NCBI RefSeq assembly: GCF_019613955.1 | Contig: NZ_CP080443.1 | Location: forward strand, 2,046,001 to 2,110,000 | Length of the DNA stretch: 64,000 bases | Reading direction: 5' to 3' | From: Chryseobacterium sp. LJ668 | Lineage (GTDB): Bacteria > Bacteroidota > Bacteroidia > Flavobacteriales > Weeksellaceae | The notes under the pieces: model-generated | What the model was told of the DNA's origin: nothing | The model's input: the letters and a program-made list of their open reading frames with translations, nothing else | Database searches by the model: none | Position numbers and translations under genes: made by a program | Part shown: positions 1 through 9,140 of the stretch, one piece after another | Numbering within the stretch: position 1 is the first letter of the stretch | Layout: every line of letters begins with the position of its first letter

Positions 1-194
1 TAGCAATCTACCTTTCCACGGATGATTCTATCATTGAGAATTTTTCTTACTTCAAATTCTTTTTCTTTGTAACGTAAAGGAATTTTAATGTTCAAATCAA
101 AGCTCTTGCTGTTCAGTGATTTAATATCTATCGAAATTTTTTTTCCTTCAAAAACACCTTCGGCTCTACCGAAGCCGGTCATTGATAAAATCAT
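1..194 (-). CDS. YicC/YloC-family endoribonuclease, 5' part only
   Basis: The reverse strand from the ATG at 194 reads about 64 codons and runs off the left edge, so the gene is partial. It starts MILSMTGFGRAEG, the hallmark N-terminus of the YicC/YloC family, followed by a stretch with SLNSKSFDLNIKIP and RYKEKEFEVRKIL. Known: family members are about 290 residues and E. coli YicC is reported to be an endoribonuclease. A TATCTTTG -7 box lies 17 nt upstream of the ATG. The catalytic C-terminal part is outside the window. It is divergent from miaA. Confidence 0.85.
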   Translation of the reverse strand, partial: MILSMTGFGRAEGVFEGKKISIDIKSLNSKSFDLNIKIPLRYKEKEFEVRKILNDRIIRGKVDC

Positions 195-211
195 ACTTTT
201 TTATTGTTTTA

Positions 212-219
212 CAAAGATA
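212..219 (-). promoter_or_regulatory. -7 box TATCTTTG for the yicC-like gene
   Basis: The reverse strand carries an exact match to the Bacteroidota -7 consensus TAnnTTTG. It is 17 nt upstream of the ATG at 194, in the intergenic space shared with miaA. No convincing -33 element is visible. Confidence 0.5.
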
Positions 220-306
220 AACATTTAAGTCTATGTGTTCTAAATATCTTCAATTTGTGGTTTAAAAATAAAAGTTAAGCTAAACTCATTTTTGTAAATT
301 AGCAAA

Positions 307-1233
307 GTGAAAAATAAAAATTTGATTTCTGTTGTAGGTCCTACCGGAATTGGAAAAACGAGATTGGCAATTGATCTGGCAAAACATTTCAATACAGAAA
401 TTGTCTCCTGCGATTCGCGACAGTTTTTTAAAGAAATGATCATCGGAACTGCTTCTCCTTCAGCAGAAGAACTGGCTGAGGCAACTCATCATTTTATAGG
501 GAATCTTTCGGTTCAGGAATATTATTCTATCGGGCAATATGAGGAAGATGCCTTAAAAAAACTCAACGAACTTTTTGAAAAACACAATACCGTCATTTTA
601 GTTGGTGGAAGTATGATGTACGAAAAAGCGGTCATAGAAGGTCTGAATGACCTGCCGGAAGCCAATGAAGAAAATCAAACTAAGCTGCAGGCAATTCTTG
701 ATCATGAAGGAATTGATAAACTTCAGACAATGCTGAAAGAACTCGATCCGGAGTATTATTCTGTCGTAGATTTCCATAATCACAGAAGGCTTTTACGGGC
801 AATTGATGTTATTTGGCAAACAAATAAAAAATATTCTGAATTGATTGCTGTTTCACAGGATTCAAGAGACTTTAATGTGATCCGGATCGGTATTGATGCC
901 CCGAGGGAAAAGCTGTATGACAGAATCAACAGGAGAGTGGATATCATGATGGAGAAAGGTTTGTTGAATGAAGCTAAAGGTTTGGAGAAATTCAAACATT
1001 TGACGGCTTTGAATACGGTTGGATATGCCGAATTGTTTAAATATTTTGACGGAGAGTGGGATTTGGATTTTGCGGTTTCTGAAATCAAGAAAAACAGCCG
1101 AAGATATGCAAAACGCCAATTAACCTGGTATCGAAAGGCGGAAGATATTCATTATTTGCAAATGGGATATTCTGAAAAGGATTTTAATGATTTGATAGAA
1201 TTTATTTCTGCACAAAAAGAGTCAATAATTTAA
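307..1233 (+). CDS. miaA: tRNA dimethylallyltransferase MiaA
   Basis: 308 residues, normal family length. MiaA transfers a dimethylallyl group to N6 of A37 in tRNAs that read codons starting with U, in the cytoplasm. Seen: P-loop GPTGIGKT at residues 11-18; the SCDSRQ motif (Asp36) that binds the phosphate/tRNA region; and a C-terminal segment with NSRRYAKRQLTWYR, typical of the family. The start is GTG at 307, chosen because the P-loop must lie close to the N-terminus and no ATG precedes it in frame. The gene is divergent from yicC and apparently monocistronic. Short reverse-strand reading frames inside it are shadows. Confidence 0.96.
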   Translation: MKNKNLISVVGPTGIGKTRLAIDLAKHFNTEIVSCDSRQFFKEMIIGTASPSAEELAEATHHFIGNLSVQEYYSIGQYEEDALKKLNELFEKHNTVILVGGSMMYEKAVIEGLNDLPEANEENQTKLQAILDHEGIDKLQTMLKELDPEYYSVVDFHNHRRLLRAIDVIWQTNKKYSELIAVSQDSRDFNVIRIGIDAPREKLYDRINRRVDIMMEKGLLNEAKGLEKFKHLTALNTVGYAELFKYFDGEWDLDFAVSEIKKNSRRYAKRQLTWYRKAEDIHYLQMGYSEKDFNDLIEFISAQKESII

Positions 1234-1321
1234 TTTTGCTTTTGAATATTCTTCATTTAAGTTTTGTTTATTAAATTTACCTGAAAACCATTGGGTTCTA
1301 TTAATTTTAAATAAATTAATC

Positions 1322-1921
1322 ATGAAGAAAACATTTATTTCGAGCTTATTGCTGATTGTCCTTATTGCAATAGGTGTACGAATTTCCGCTCAAGAACTTA
1401 AGACTGTTACTCCGGCAAATTCCATTGAAAGTCTATTAGGCATTCCTTTACAATCAGAAATAAAAAGTACCGAAACTGTATTGATTTTGCTGCGTCATGC
1501 TGAAAAAGAAAATGTCGGGAATGATCCTGAATTAAGTGCTGATGGAAAAATGAGAGCAGAAGAATTAAAAAAAATATTAAAGAATGTGCATGTAGATGCT
1601 GTTTTTACAACTCCATTTAACCGTACGAGACAAACAGTGGCTCCGTTGGCAGCAGAAAAAAATCTTTTAATTAAAGAATACTCACCCAAAGAAACTCCAC
1701 AGCAATTCATAGAGAATATCATTGCACAGAATAGGGGGAAAGTAGTGGTTATTGTAGGGCATTCTAATACAATTCCTGAGATGGTAAAAATATTGAGTGA
1801 TAATACCATAGATCCAAAGATCAACGATGCTCAGTTTGACAATTTATTTGTGATTAAAAATTCATCGGTTTCGGGAACTGTGTCTGCTGTTCAGAAAAAA
1901 TTCGGGAAAACCACCCCATAA
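1322..1921 (+). CDS. exported histidine phosphatase (phosphoglycerate mutase-like)
   Basis: 199 residues. The N-terminus is a signal peptide (MKK, hydrophobic core, ISAQ near residue 24), so the protein is probably periplasmic. The phosphohistidine catalytic motif LLRHAEKE (Arg58-His59) is followed by PFNRTRQT, where the second arginine contacts phosphate, and by VVIVGHSNT, which carries the second catalytic histidine. This order is diagnostic of histidine phosphatase branch 1 (SixA/PGAM-like). The substrate cannot be read from the sequence. The gene stands alone between miaA and the convergent efflux operon. Confidence 0.85.
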   Translation: MKKTFISSLLLIVLIAIGVRISAQELKTVTPANSIESLLGIPLQSEIKSTETVLILLRHAEKENVGNDPELSADGKMRAEELKKILKNVHVDAVFTTPFNRTRQTVAPLAAEKNLLIKEYSPKETPQQFIENIIAQNRGKVVVIVGHSNTIPEMVKILSDNTIDPKINDAQFDNLFVIKNSSVSGTVSAVQKKFGKTTP

Positions 1922-1975
1922 TTTAATAAAAATGCGATCCCGAAAGACCGCACTTCAAACAATATAATTAATTTA

Positions 1976-3388
1976 CTACTTCCATCCGCCACCTAAAGCC
2001 CGGTATAAATCTACGATACTGCTTAATCTCTGTCTTTTTACGGACGCAAGATTCAGTTCAGCCTGTAGAGAATTTCCCTGAGCGGTAATCACTTCTAAGT
2101 AATTTGCCATTCCGCCTTTGTACAGCATTTCGGCACTTTTGATTCCGTTTTTCAAAGTTGTTACCTGTTCGCTGGCTTTCTGTTCCTGAACTTTTAAACT
2201 TTCGTTAGAAACCAATGCATCAGAAACTTCGCCTACTGCATTCAAAACAGACTGACGAAATGCCAAAACGTTTTTCTCTCTTTGAATTTTAGCAACATTT
2301 AAATCTGTTTTCAATTGTCTTTTCTGAAAAATAGGCTGAGTCAATCCTCCTAAAACCGAACCGAACAGGGAAGCCGGAATCTGAAACCAGTTATCAATCT
2401 TAAATGAATTAACGCCACCGTTTGCGGTAATTCTTAATGCAGGATACATATTGGCCTGAGCAATTCCTACCAATGAATTTGATTCCAGTAATGCCAATTC
2501 TTGCTGACGAACATCAGGACGACGGCTCACCATCGCTGCGGGAAGTCCTGCGGAAATATCCTGTGGTAAAGAAGTGTCAGACATTTCAATCGTTCTATTG
2601 ACTTTATTTGGATTTTCACCAACCAAAATACTTAGAGCATTTTCCTGAATGGCAATATTTTGCTCCAGTTGAGTGATCAAAAGTTCTGTCGATTGTTTTT
2701 GAGCAGTTGCCTGCTGAACTCCTAATGAAGTTGTATCGCCACTTTGCCACAATTTTTCTGTAAGAGAAAGCGTGTTGGTACTTAAATCTAAATTGGATTT
2801 TGCAATCTGTAATTGTTTATCAAGCATCAATAAATTATAATAACCCTGCGCAATTGCGGCAACAACCTGTGTCTGAATTGCTTTTGTCGCTTCATAAGTC
2901 TGCAGATACTGCATTTTTGAAACTTCCTGCTGATTTTTTATTTTCCCCCAGATGTCTGCTTCCCAAGAAAGATTAAATGCTGCATTGTAATCTTCAACAT
3001 GACTTTGCCCTAAAAATAAATTTAAGCTTTGCCCATTCATGCTGTTTTTTGAAGGTTTTGAAATCTGTGCAGAAACTCCGAAACCAATATCAGGATATTG
3101 AAGATATTTTGCCTGTTTCAGTTTTTCTTGAGAAGAAGCAACCTGTTTTAATGCAATTTGTAAGTCATAATTATTTCTAATCCCTTTTTCTATCAAATCT
3201 TGCAAAATAGGATCGTTAAAAAACTGTTTCCATTGTAAATTGGCTACACTTGCGGTGTCGGCGGTTGCCGTATATTGAAATTGCTCCGGAAGCTCAAGTT
3301 CAGGTTCTTTGTACGCCAGTTTTGACACGCAGGAAACCGAAACTAAAGCCAGCGCAAATGCTATGATGATATTTTTTACTCTTTTCAT
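1976..3388 (-). CDS. RND efflux outer membrane factor (TolC/NodT-type lipoprotein)
   Basis: 470 residues, the usual length for NodT/OprM-type outer membrane factors. The start has a lipoprotein signal with lipobox VSVSC near residue 20. The protein contains two long TolC repeats; the SRRPDVRQQELALLESN segment around residue 290 and the GVNSF... strand region are typical. It would form the trimeric outer membrane exit duct for the permease and adaptor encoded upstream. It is last in the order adaptor-permease-OMF on the reverse strand, separated from the permease by 158 bp with no clear promoter, so co-transcription is plausible. Confidence 0.93.
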   Translation of the reverse strand: MKRVKNIIIAFALALVSVSCVSKLAYKEPELELPEQFQYTATADTASVANLQWKQFFNDPILQDLIEKGIRNNYDLQIALKQVASSQEKLKQAKYLQYPDIGFGVSAQISKPSKNSMNGQSLNLFLGQSHVEDYNAAFNLSWEADIWGKIKNQQEVSKMQYLQTYEATKAIQTQVVAAIAQGYYNLLMLDKQLQIAKSNLDLSTNTLSLTEKLWQSGDTTSLGVQQATAQKQSTELLITQLEQNIAIQENALSILVGENPNKVNRTIEMSDTSLPQDISAGLPAAMVSRRPDVRQQELALLESNSLVGIAQANMYPALRITANGGVNSFKIDNWFQIPASLFGSVLGGLTQPIFQKRQLKTDLNVAKIQREKNVLAFRQSVLNAVGEVSDALVSNESLKVQEQKASEQVTTLKNGIKSAEMLYKGGMANYLEVITAQGNSLQAELNLASVKRQRLSSIVDLYRALGGGWK

Positions 3389-3546
3389 AAGTCTATATAT
3401 TTAAATTGATCACAAAACTTTGAGTGGTAAGCAAAATTGTCTTTAGTAGGAGAAAATATTTTGCTTGGTTCAGAAAATCTTTAAAATTAAATTGAAGAAA
3501 AATTTTGTATGATTTTCATTTCTCAAAGTTTTGTTAATCATTTTTA

Positions 3547-6500
3547 TTAATGTGCTGCTGCTAAAAGTTTTTGTTTTTGAAGTCTTTTATTCTTTCTGCT
3601 CGGCATTTTTTCATGTAAATACTGGAAGATTACGTACATCACCGGAATAATGAAAATCCCGAAGACAACTCCTGTAAACATTCCGCCAACAGTACTTATT
3701 CCGATGGAGTGGTTACCTTTTGCGGCTGCACCTTGAGTCCAAACCAAGGGTAACATACCAATGATAAAGGCAAATGAAGTCATCAGAATTGGTCTCAAAC
3801 GTAATCTTGAAGCCTGAAGAGCTGATTCAATTAATGTTTTTCCAGCTTTTCTTCGCTGAACGGCAAATTCCACGATCAGAATCGCGTTTTTCGCTAGCAA
3901 TCCGACGAGCATGATTAATCCGACCTGAACGTAAATATTATTATCAATTCCGGCTAATCCTGTGAAAGCAAATACTCCGAAAATCCCTGTTGGAATAGTC
4001 AAAATAACTGCGAACGGAAGAACATAACTTTCGTACTGAGCTGCCAAAAGAAAATATACAAACAGAATACTCAACATAAATACAAAAGCAGTCTGTCCAC
4101 CGGTTTTGATTTCTTCACGGGTAATTCCTGTCCATTCGTAACCGTATCCACGAGGAAGTGATTTCTGGGCAACTTCTTCTACCGCTTTGATTGCATCTCC
4201 CGTACTGTAACCAGGTTTTGGAGTTCCGTTGATGGTTACAGCGTTAAATAAGTTGTTTCTTGAAACGGTTTCTGGCCCGAAAGATCTTTTTAATGTGACC
4301 AAAGTCTTTACAGGAACCATCTCGCCGGTTTTATTTTTAACATAAATTCCTTCCATAGAATTCGCATCGGTTCTGTAAGGAATATCTGCCTGAGCCATTA
4401 CCCTGTAGTATTTCCCGAATCTGTTGAAATCTGAAACGAAGCTACTTCCATAATAAATCTGCATGGTCTGCATTAATTCGGTTACAGAAACTCCCAATTG
4501 ATTGGCTTTATCCGTATCTACATCAATTGTATATTGAGGATTTCCTGCTGCATAGGTTGTAAATGCAAAAGCAATTTCAGGGCGTTTCATTAATTCTCCG
4601 ATAAAAGCTTGAGTATTGTTTCCCAACTGCTCAAAAGAACCGTTGGTTTTGTCCTGTAACATAAATTCAAATCCTGAAACGTTACCAAAACCCTGTACTG
4701 TTGGGAAATTGAAGAAAAATGCGTTGGCATCTTTCACTTGCGCCACTTTTCCTGTCAATCCTGCTGCAATTTGATCCGGATCTTTCACCTCGCCACGATC
4801 TTCAAAATCTTTCAGTTTAATAAAACCTGCAGCATATGGTGAAGCATTGGAATTACTGATGAAATTCATTCCGTCGGCAACCCAAAGATGATTTTTTGCT
4901 TTTTCACCGTTAATAATCTTATCGATTTGTTCAGTAGCTCTGTGCGTTCTGTCTAATGAACTTCCGGGCGGCGTATTTACTGCATACAAAACAAATCCCT
5001 GATCTTCTGTAGGAATAAATCCTGTCGGAGCTTTATTAATTAAGAAAACACTCGCAGCGGTAATCAACGCTAAACCTGTAACCGCAACCCATTTATTTTT
5101 AATTAAAAATTTAAGGCTGTAGATATATTTTCTGGTCATGTTGTTGAAGCTTTTGTTGAAAGCATTGAAAAACTTCGCTCCAAAACCTCTTTTTTGACTG
5201 TGTTCGCCATGTTCACCTTGAGAATCATTTAATAACAAAGCACATAAAGCAGGACTCAATGTTAATGCATTAACCGCTGAAATCATAATGGCGATTACCA
5301 AAGTAAAGGCAAACTGTCTGTAGAAAACTCCAGCAGGACCCTGCATAAAACCAACCGGAATAAATACCGCACACATCACCAATGTAATGGAAATAATTGC
5401 TCCGGAAATTTCACTCATCGAATTTGTTGTTGCCTGTTCAACCGGCATTCCCGTTTGTTCCATTTTAGAATGGACGGCTTCTACAACGACAATCGCATCA
5501 TCCACCACAATTCCGATGGCTAAAACTAAAGCGAATAAGGTTAACATATTAATGCTGAATCCAAACATTTGAAGGAAGAAAAATGTGCCGATAATTGCTA
5601 CCGGAACTGCAATCGCAGGAATTAATGTAGATCTGAAATCCTGAAGAAAAATAAATACTACAATAAATACCAGAACGAATGCAATTACTAAAGTTTCCAC
5701 TACCTGATGAATTGACGCATCCAAAAAGTCTTTGGAATTGTACATGATGATGGGCTCAACTCCTTTAGGTAGGGTAGTTTTCATCTGCTCAACCTGCTTT
5801 TCAATATCAGTTAAAATTTCGTTGGCATTAGAACCTGCAGTTTGCAAAATTGCAAATCCTGCTACGGGTTTACCGTCCATTCTGTTGGCTGCGGTGTAGG
5901 TATAAGAACCGAATTCTACTCTTGCAACATCTTTTAATCTTAAAAACGAACCGTCACTGTTTGATTTGATGGCGATGTTTTCGTAGTCTGCATTTTTGTT
6001 TAATTTACCTTTATATTTTAAGATATATTCGTACGTTTCTTTGCTTCCCTGTCCCAAACGTCCCGGTGCTGCTTCAAGATTGTGATCTTTTACTGCTGCC
6101 AAAACTTCCTGTGGAGAAAGATTGTTGGCAGCTAACCGGTCTGGTTTCAGCCAAAGTCTCATCGAATAATCTCTTGTTCCGAAAACCTGAGCCTGAGCAA
6201 CTCCCGGAACACGCTGTATTTGTGGAATGACATTGATCTTCAAGTAGTTTTGCAAGAAAAGTTCGTCATATTGTTTTGGGTCATTACTTGATAATCCCAT
6301 AAACATAATCATACTGTTTTGAACTTTCTGAGTCGAAATTCCTGCCTGTACAACTTCCTGCGGAAGCTGGCTCATCGCTTTGGAAACACGGTTTTGAACG
6401 TTAACTGCTGCGTTATCCGGATCTGAACCCTGTTTGAAAAACACACTCAAAGTCATCGATCCGTCGTTACTTGAATTGGAGGTCATGTACGTCATGTTCT

Positions 6501-6717
6501 CAACACCGTTCACAGCCTCCTCAATAGGAACTGCAACTGATCGGGCAACAACTTCTGCATTCGCTCCCGGATAAAATGCTGTCACCTGCACACTTGGTGG
6601 TGCAATATCCGGAAACAGCGTAATCGGAAGGTTGAACACCGACATTGCTCCCAACAGCAAAAGTATGATGGAGATAACCGTAGAAAGTACCGGTCTATCT
6701 ATAAATTGTTTTAACAT
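3547..6717 (-). CDS. efflux RND transporter permease, HAE1 (AcrB-like) family
   Basis: 1056 residues, normal for an AcrB-type inner-membrane proton/drug antiporter. Seen: MLKQFIDRPVLSTVISI as the first membrane helix; the porter-domain segment FFKQGSDPDNAAVNVQNRV; the proton-relay motif LVLAIGIVVDDAIVVVE around residue 400 with paired aspartates; and the C-terminal NAILIVEFA helix. The substrate range cannot be read from the sequence. It lies between the adaptor and OMF genes and is presumably controlled by the TetR regulator at 8290-8886. No frameshift or truncation was seen. Confidence 0.97.
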   Translation of the reverse strand: MLKQFIDRPVLSTVISIILLLLGAMSVFNLPITLFPDIAPPSVQVTAFYPGANAEVVARSVAVPIEEAVNGVENMTYMTSNSSNDGSMTLSVFFKQGSDPDNAAVNVQNRVSKAMSQLPQEVVQAGISTQKVQNSMIMFMGLSSNDPKQYDELFLQNYLKINVIPQIQRVPGVAQAQVFGTRDYSMRLWLKPDRLAANNLSPQEVLAAVKDHNLEAAPGRLGQGSKETYEYILKYKGKLNKNADYENIAIKSNSDGSFLRLKDVARVEFGSYTYTAANRMDGKPVAGFAILQTAGSNANEILTDIEKQVEQMKTTLPKGVEPIIMYNSKDFLDASIHQVVETLVIAFVLVFIVVFIFLQDFRSTLIPAIAVPVAIIGTFFFLQMFGFSINMLTLFALVLAIGIVVDDAIVVVEAVHSKMEQTGMPVEQATTNSMSEISGAIISITLVMCAVFIPVGFMQGPAGVFYRQFAFTLVIAIMISAVNALTLSPALCALLLNDSQGEHGEHSQKRGFGAKFFNAFNKSFNNMTRKYIYSLKFLIKNKWVAVTGLALITAASVFLINKAPTGFIPTEDQGFVLYAVNTPPGSSLDRTHRATEQIDKIINGEKAKNHLWVADGMNFISNSNASPYAAGFIKLKDFEDRGEVKDPDQIAAGLTGKVAQVKDANAFFFNFPTVQGFGNVSGFEFMLQDKTNGSFEQLGNNTQAFIGELMKRPEIAFAFTTYAAGNPQYTIDVDTDKANQLGVSVTELMQTMQIYYGSSFVSDFNRFGKYYRVMAQADIPYRTDANSMEGIYVKNKTGEMVPVKTLVTLKRSFGPETVSRNNLFNAVTINGTPKPGYSTGDAIKAVEEVAQKSLPRGYGYEWTGITREEIKTGGQTAFVFMLSILFVYFLLAAQYESYVLPFAVILTIPTGIFGVFAFTGLAGIDNNIYVQVGLIMLVGLLAKNAILIVEFAVQRRKAGKTLIESALQASRLRLRPILMTSFAFIIGMLPLVWTQGAAAKGNHSIGISTVGGMFTGVVFGIFIIPVMYVIFQYLHEKMPSRKNKRLQKQKLLAAAH

Positions 6718-6782
6718 AATAGTTTATTTTTAATGTTGTTTAAACGCTTTTCTGACTTTTGTATAAAAGTTTTAAACGATTT

Positions 6783-7943
6783 TTACAGAGGTCTTGCTCT
6801 CAAAAGACTGTCAGAAGAAATCGCTTTTGGCTGAATCATGACACCATCTTTCAGAGCTCCGATTCCTGTGTAAACGATTTTGTCACCAGCGGTAAGTCCT
6901 TCAGAAATAAAGTAATAACTGTCTGTTTTTCCTGAGATCGTAATTGGCTTTGAAGTTACTTTTTTGTCTTTTCCAACTACATATACGTAGACTTTATCCT
7001 GTATTTCGAAGGTTGATTCCTGAGGAATAACAAGCGTATTTGAAAATAATTGTGGCATACGAACCCGCCCTGTGTTTCCTGTTCTCAACGTTCCGTTTGC
7101 GTTTGGGAAAATAGCACGAACGCTGATTGCCCCTGTGGTTTTATCAAACTGTCCGTCAACGATGCTCATTTTACCTTTTTCAGGATATGTGGTATTGTCT
7201 GCGATCACCAAATCTACCATCGGCATATTTTTTAGTTTTTCGTTCAGCGTTGCACCAGAATATTTTTTCTGAAAACCGATAAAATCTAGTTCGCTTAATG
7301 AAAAGTAAGCATAGATTTCACTGATATCAGACAATAAAGTCAACGGACTTGGATCTGTTCTTGAAATCAGACTTCCTTTTTTGTAAGGTATTCTTCCAAT
7401 ATAACCGCTTACAGGCGCAGTAATCGTTGTGAATCCCACATTGATTCTGGCACCACCTACTGATGCTTTTGCTTGTGAACCTGCAGCGACTGCTGCTGCA
7501 TAATTGGCTTTTGCAGTTCTCAGTTGTACATCTGAAACTACCTTTGCAGCAACCAACGGCTGAAGTCTGTCAACTTCTACTTTTGCCTTCTGAATATTGG
7601 CATTGGCAACCTGCAAATTAGCCTGAGCCATATTCATTTGCTCGCCGTAAGCTCTTGAATCTATTTTGAATAGGGCTTGTCCGGCTCTTACATAAGCGCC
7701 TTCTTCCACATAAATTCTATCTAAATATCCGTCAACCTGTGATCTGATTTCCACATTGTTTTTTCCTTCCAGAGCAGTTGGGAATTCCTGATAAATTGTT
7801 GCAGGTGAAGTAGTAACAGTAAATACAGGTAATTCTGGGGCGGGTGGAGCAGCATTACTGCCTTCTGCTGCTTTTGTGCAACTCTGTAAAAAAAGAATAC
7901 TCGATATAAGTACGATCAATTTTGTTTTTGCAGTTGTTTTCAT
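6783..7943 (-). CDS. efflux RND transporter periplasmic adaptor (AcrA-like lipoprotein)
   Basis: 386 residues. A lipoprotein signal ends in lipobox LQSC near residue 22. Then come the biotinyl-lipoyl half-motif (EIRSQVDGYLDRIYVEEGAYVRAG, residues about 65-90), an alpha-hairpin with AKVEVDRLQPLV, the second lipoyl half TITAPVSGYIGRI, and a beta-barrel. This is the membrane-fusion subunit linking permease and outer membrane factor. It is the first gene of the efflux operon. The 346 bp in front of it hold three palindromic operator copies, so its transcription is the likely control point for the pump. Confidence 0.95.
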   Translation of the reverse strand: MKTTAKTKLIVLISSILFLQSCTKAAEGSNAAPPAPELPVFTVTTSPATIYQEFPTALEGKNNVEIRSQVDGYLDRIYVEEGAYVRAGQALFKIDSRAYGEQMNMAQANLQVANANIQKAKVEVDRLQPLVAAKVVSDVQLRTAKANYAAAVAAGSQAKASVGGARINVGFTTITAPVSGYIGRIPYKKGSLISRTDPSPLTLLSDISEIYAYFSLSELDFIGFQKKYSGATLNEKLKNMPMVDLVIADNTTYPEKGKMSIVDGQFDKTTGAISVRAIFPNANGTLRTGNTGRVRMPQLFSNTLVIPQESTFEIQDKVYVYVVGKDKKVTSKPITISGKTDSYYFISEGLTAGDKIVYTGIGALKDGVMIQPKAISSDSLLRARPL

Positions 7944-8003
7944 TGTAAGTTTTATTTTTTTTTAAAATGTTGGATTAAATAATATTGGTTTTAAAAATAA
8001 GTA

Positions 8004-8270
8004 ATGTAATATTTTCTAACAGTGTTAAGTTATGGTTAAAAAAAATAAATCATTTTTAAATACTGAGTTAATATGTAATATTCATGGTCTACAATTAAAT
8101 TATATTTTAATTTTTTTGTTTTAGATGTTATTTTTCTTAACAGTGTTAATGATAAGGAAAAAAAATTGCCAAAAATAGTGTATAAAAGTTATGTTTCATT
8201 TTAAAAGTTTTTTCTTTTTAGTTGTTGAATAATGTTAATTATTTCATGTTACTTTTCCTAACGGTGTTAA
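8004..8270. promoter_or_regulatory. three-copy operator array, 121-bp spacing, upstream of the efflux operon
   Basis: The 346 bp between tetR and the adaptor gene carry three 25-bp units at 8004-8028, 8125-8149 and 8246-8270, starting exactly 121 bp apart. Each consists of a T-rich 13-mer (ATGT, then an A/T-rich run, then a TTTTC-like core) followed by TAACAGTGTTAA; the third has TAACGGTGTTAA. The palindrome TAACAGTGTTA also occurs in the tetR promoter, so these are inferred binding sites for that regulator. A possible -7 box for the operon (TATTTTTG, reverse strand) lies at 8170-8177. The DNA between units is AT-rich and not obviously conserved. Confidence 0.75.
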
Positions 8271-8289
8271 TTTTTAGTTTAAAAAAAAT

Positions 8290-8886
8290 TTACAAAGATT
8301 TAATAAATGCAGAAACCGTTTCGTCTAAAGTTGTTTTATTCATCGTTGAAGGTATATCGTCATTTCTCATCATCATAATCGAAATTAATCCATGTACTGC
8401 CGAAAACAAGGCATGAGATGAGTGACAAGCGTTATCTGGGTTTGAACCTTTCTTCTTTATAATTTCAAAAGTACAATCAAAAATCATATCCTGAAAAGAT
8501 GAAAACTCTTCTTTCATTAAACCCTTTCCGCTGCATTGCATTCCTAAACCAAACATCAATTGATAGTATTCTTTATTTTTGAAAGCGAAATTCCAGTAAG
8601 CGTCTACAATCGCAGTTAATTGATCTTCCGGAGTTTCGTGTTTTTTCTGAGCTTTCAATAATTCTATTTGCAGACAATGAAAACCGTTAATAGAAATTTC
8701 ATATAAAATTGCTTCTTTGTTTTCAAAGTGATCATAAACTACCGGCGCACTGTACTCGATTGCATCTGCAATTTTACGAATAGAAAGTGATGCCCAACCG
8801 TCAGCTTTCGCCAAAGTGAATGCTGCCTGCAAAATATTTGCACGGATAGATTCTTTTTCTCTTTGACGACGTTCATGTAAACCCAT
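8290..8886 (-). CDS. TetR/AcrR-family transcriptional regulator of the efflux operon
   Basis: 198 residues from the ATG at 8886. The N-terminal helix-turn-helix is clear (residues about 8-60, with ILQAAFTLAKADGWASLSIRKIADA and YDHFENKEAI), followed by an all-helical ligand-binding domain. A longer reading frame starts at 8940, but its extra 18 codons would contain the likely promoter and operator, so the downstream ATG with the MGLHERRQREK start is preferred. Placed directly upstream of the adaptor-permease-OMF genes and flanked by four copies of one palindrome, it is probably their autoregulated repressor. The inducing ligand is unknown. Confidence 0.92.
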   Translation of the reverse strand: MGLHERRQREKESIRANILQAAFTLAKADGWASLSIRKIADAIEYSAPVVYDHFENKEAILYEISINGFHCLQIELLKAQKKHETPEDQLTAIVDAYWNFAFKNKEYYQLMFGLGMQCSGKGLMKEEFSSFQDMIFDCTFEIIKKKGSNPDNACHSSHALFSAVHGLISIMMMRNDDIPSTMNKTTLDETVSAFIKSL

Positions 8887-8899
8887 GATTTTTATTTTA

Positions 8900-8940
8900 C
8901 TAACAGTGTTAGCAAAACTACAAACATTTTGGTATACCAA
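8900..8940 (-). promoter_or_regulatory. tetR promoter with overlapping operator
   Basis: On the reverse strand, TTG at 8938-8940 and TAGTTTTG (TAnnTTTG) at 8913-8920 are separated by 17 bp. The perfect 13-bp palindrome CTAACAGTGTTAG at 8900-8912 directly follows the -7 box and covers the expected +1. This geometry indicates autorepression. Confidence 0.7.
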
Positions 8941-9115
8941 CCAAATAATTTTTGAAATTTAATGTATAGCGTAGCTCTTCGAAGAAATACTATATTTAGC
9001 GGATGCCGACATAATGGGAGCTTGGATAATTTATTTTATAATTATTGTAAAAATTAATAAGTTACATAGCCTAACTCAATTAGTTATTGTTTTAGCAACT
9101 ACTCAAAGAAATCTT

Positions 9116-9123
9116 TATCTTTG
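9116..9123 (+). promoter_or_regulatory. -7 box TATCTTTG for the thioredoxin-like gene
   Basis: Exact TAnnTTTG match 17 nt upstream of the ATG at 9141, giving a leader of roughly 12 nt. No good -33 match was found. The rest of 8941-9115 holds only a short palindrome (TCTTCGAAGA at 8976-8985) and nothing else recognised. Confidence 0.5.
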
Positions 9124-9140
9124 TTGACAAATAAAAAGAA

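Noticed and set aside
8222-8416. 64-codon plus-strand frame over the operator array and tetR end
   Set aside because: Overlaps the tetR coding strand and an operator; no family features.
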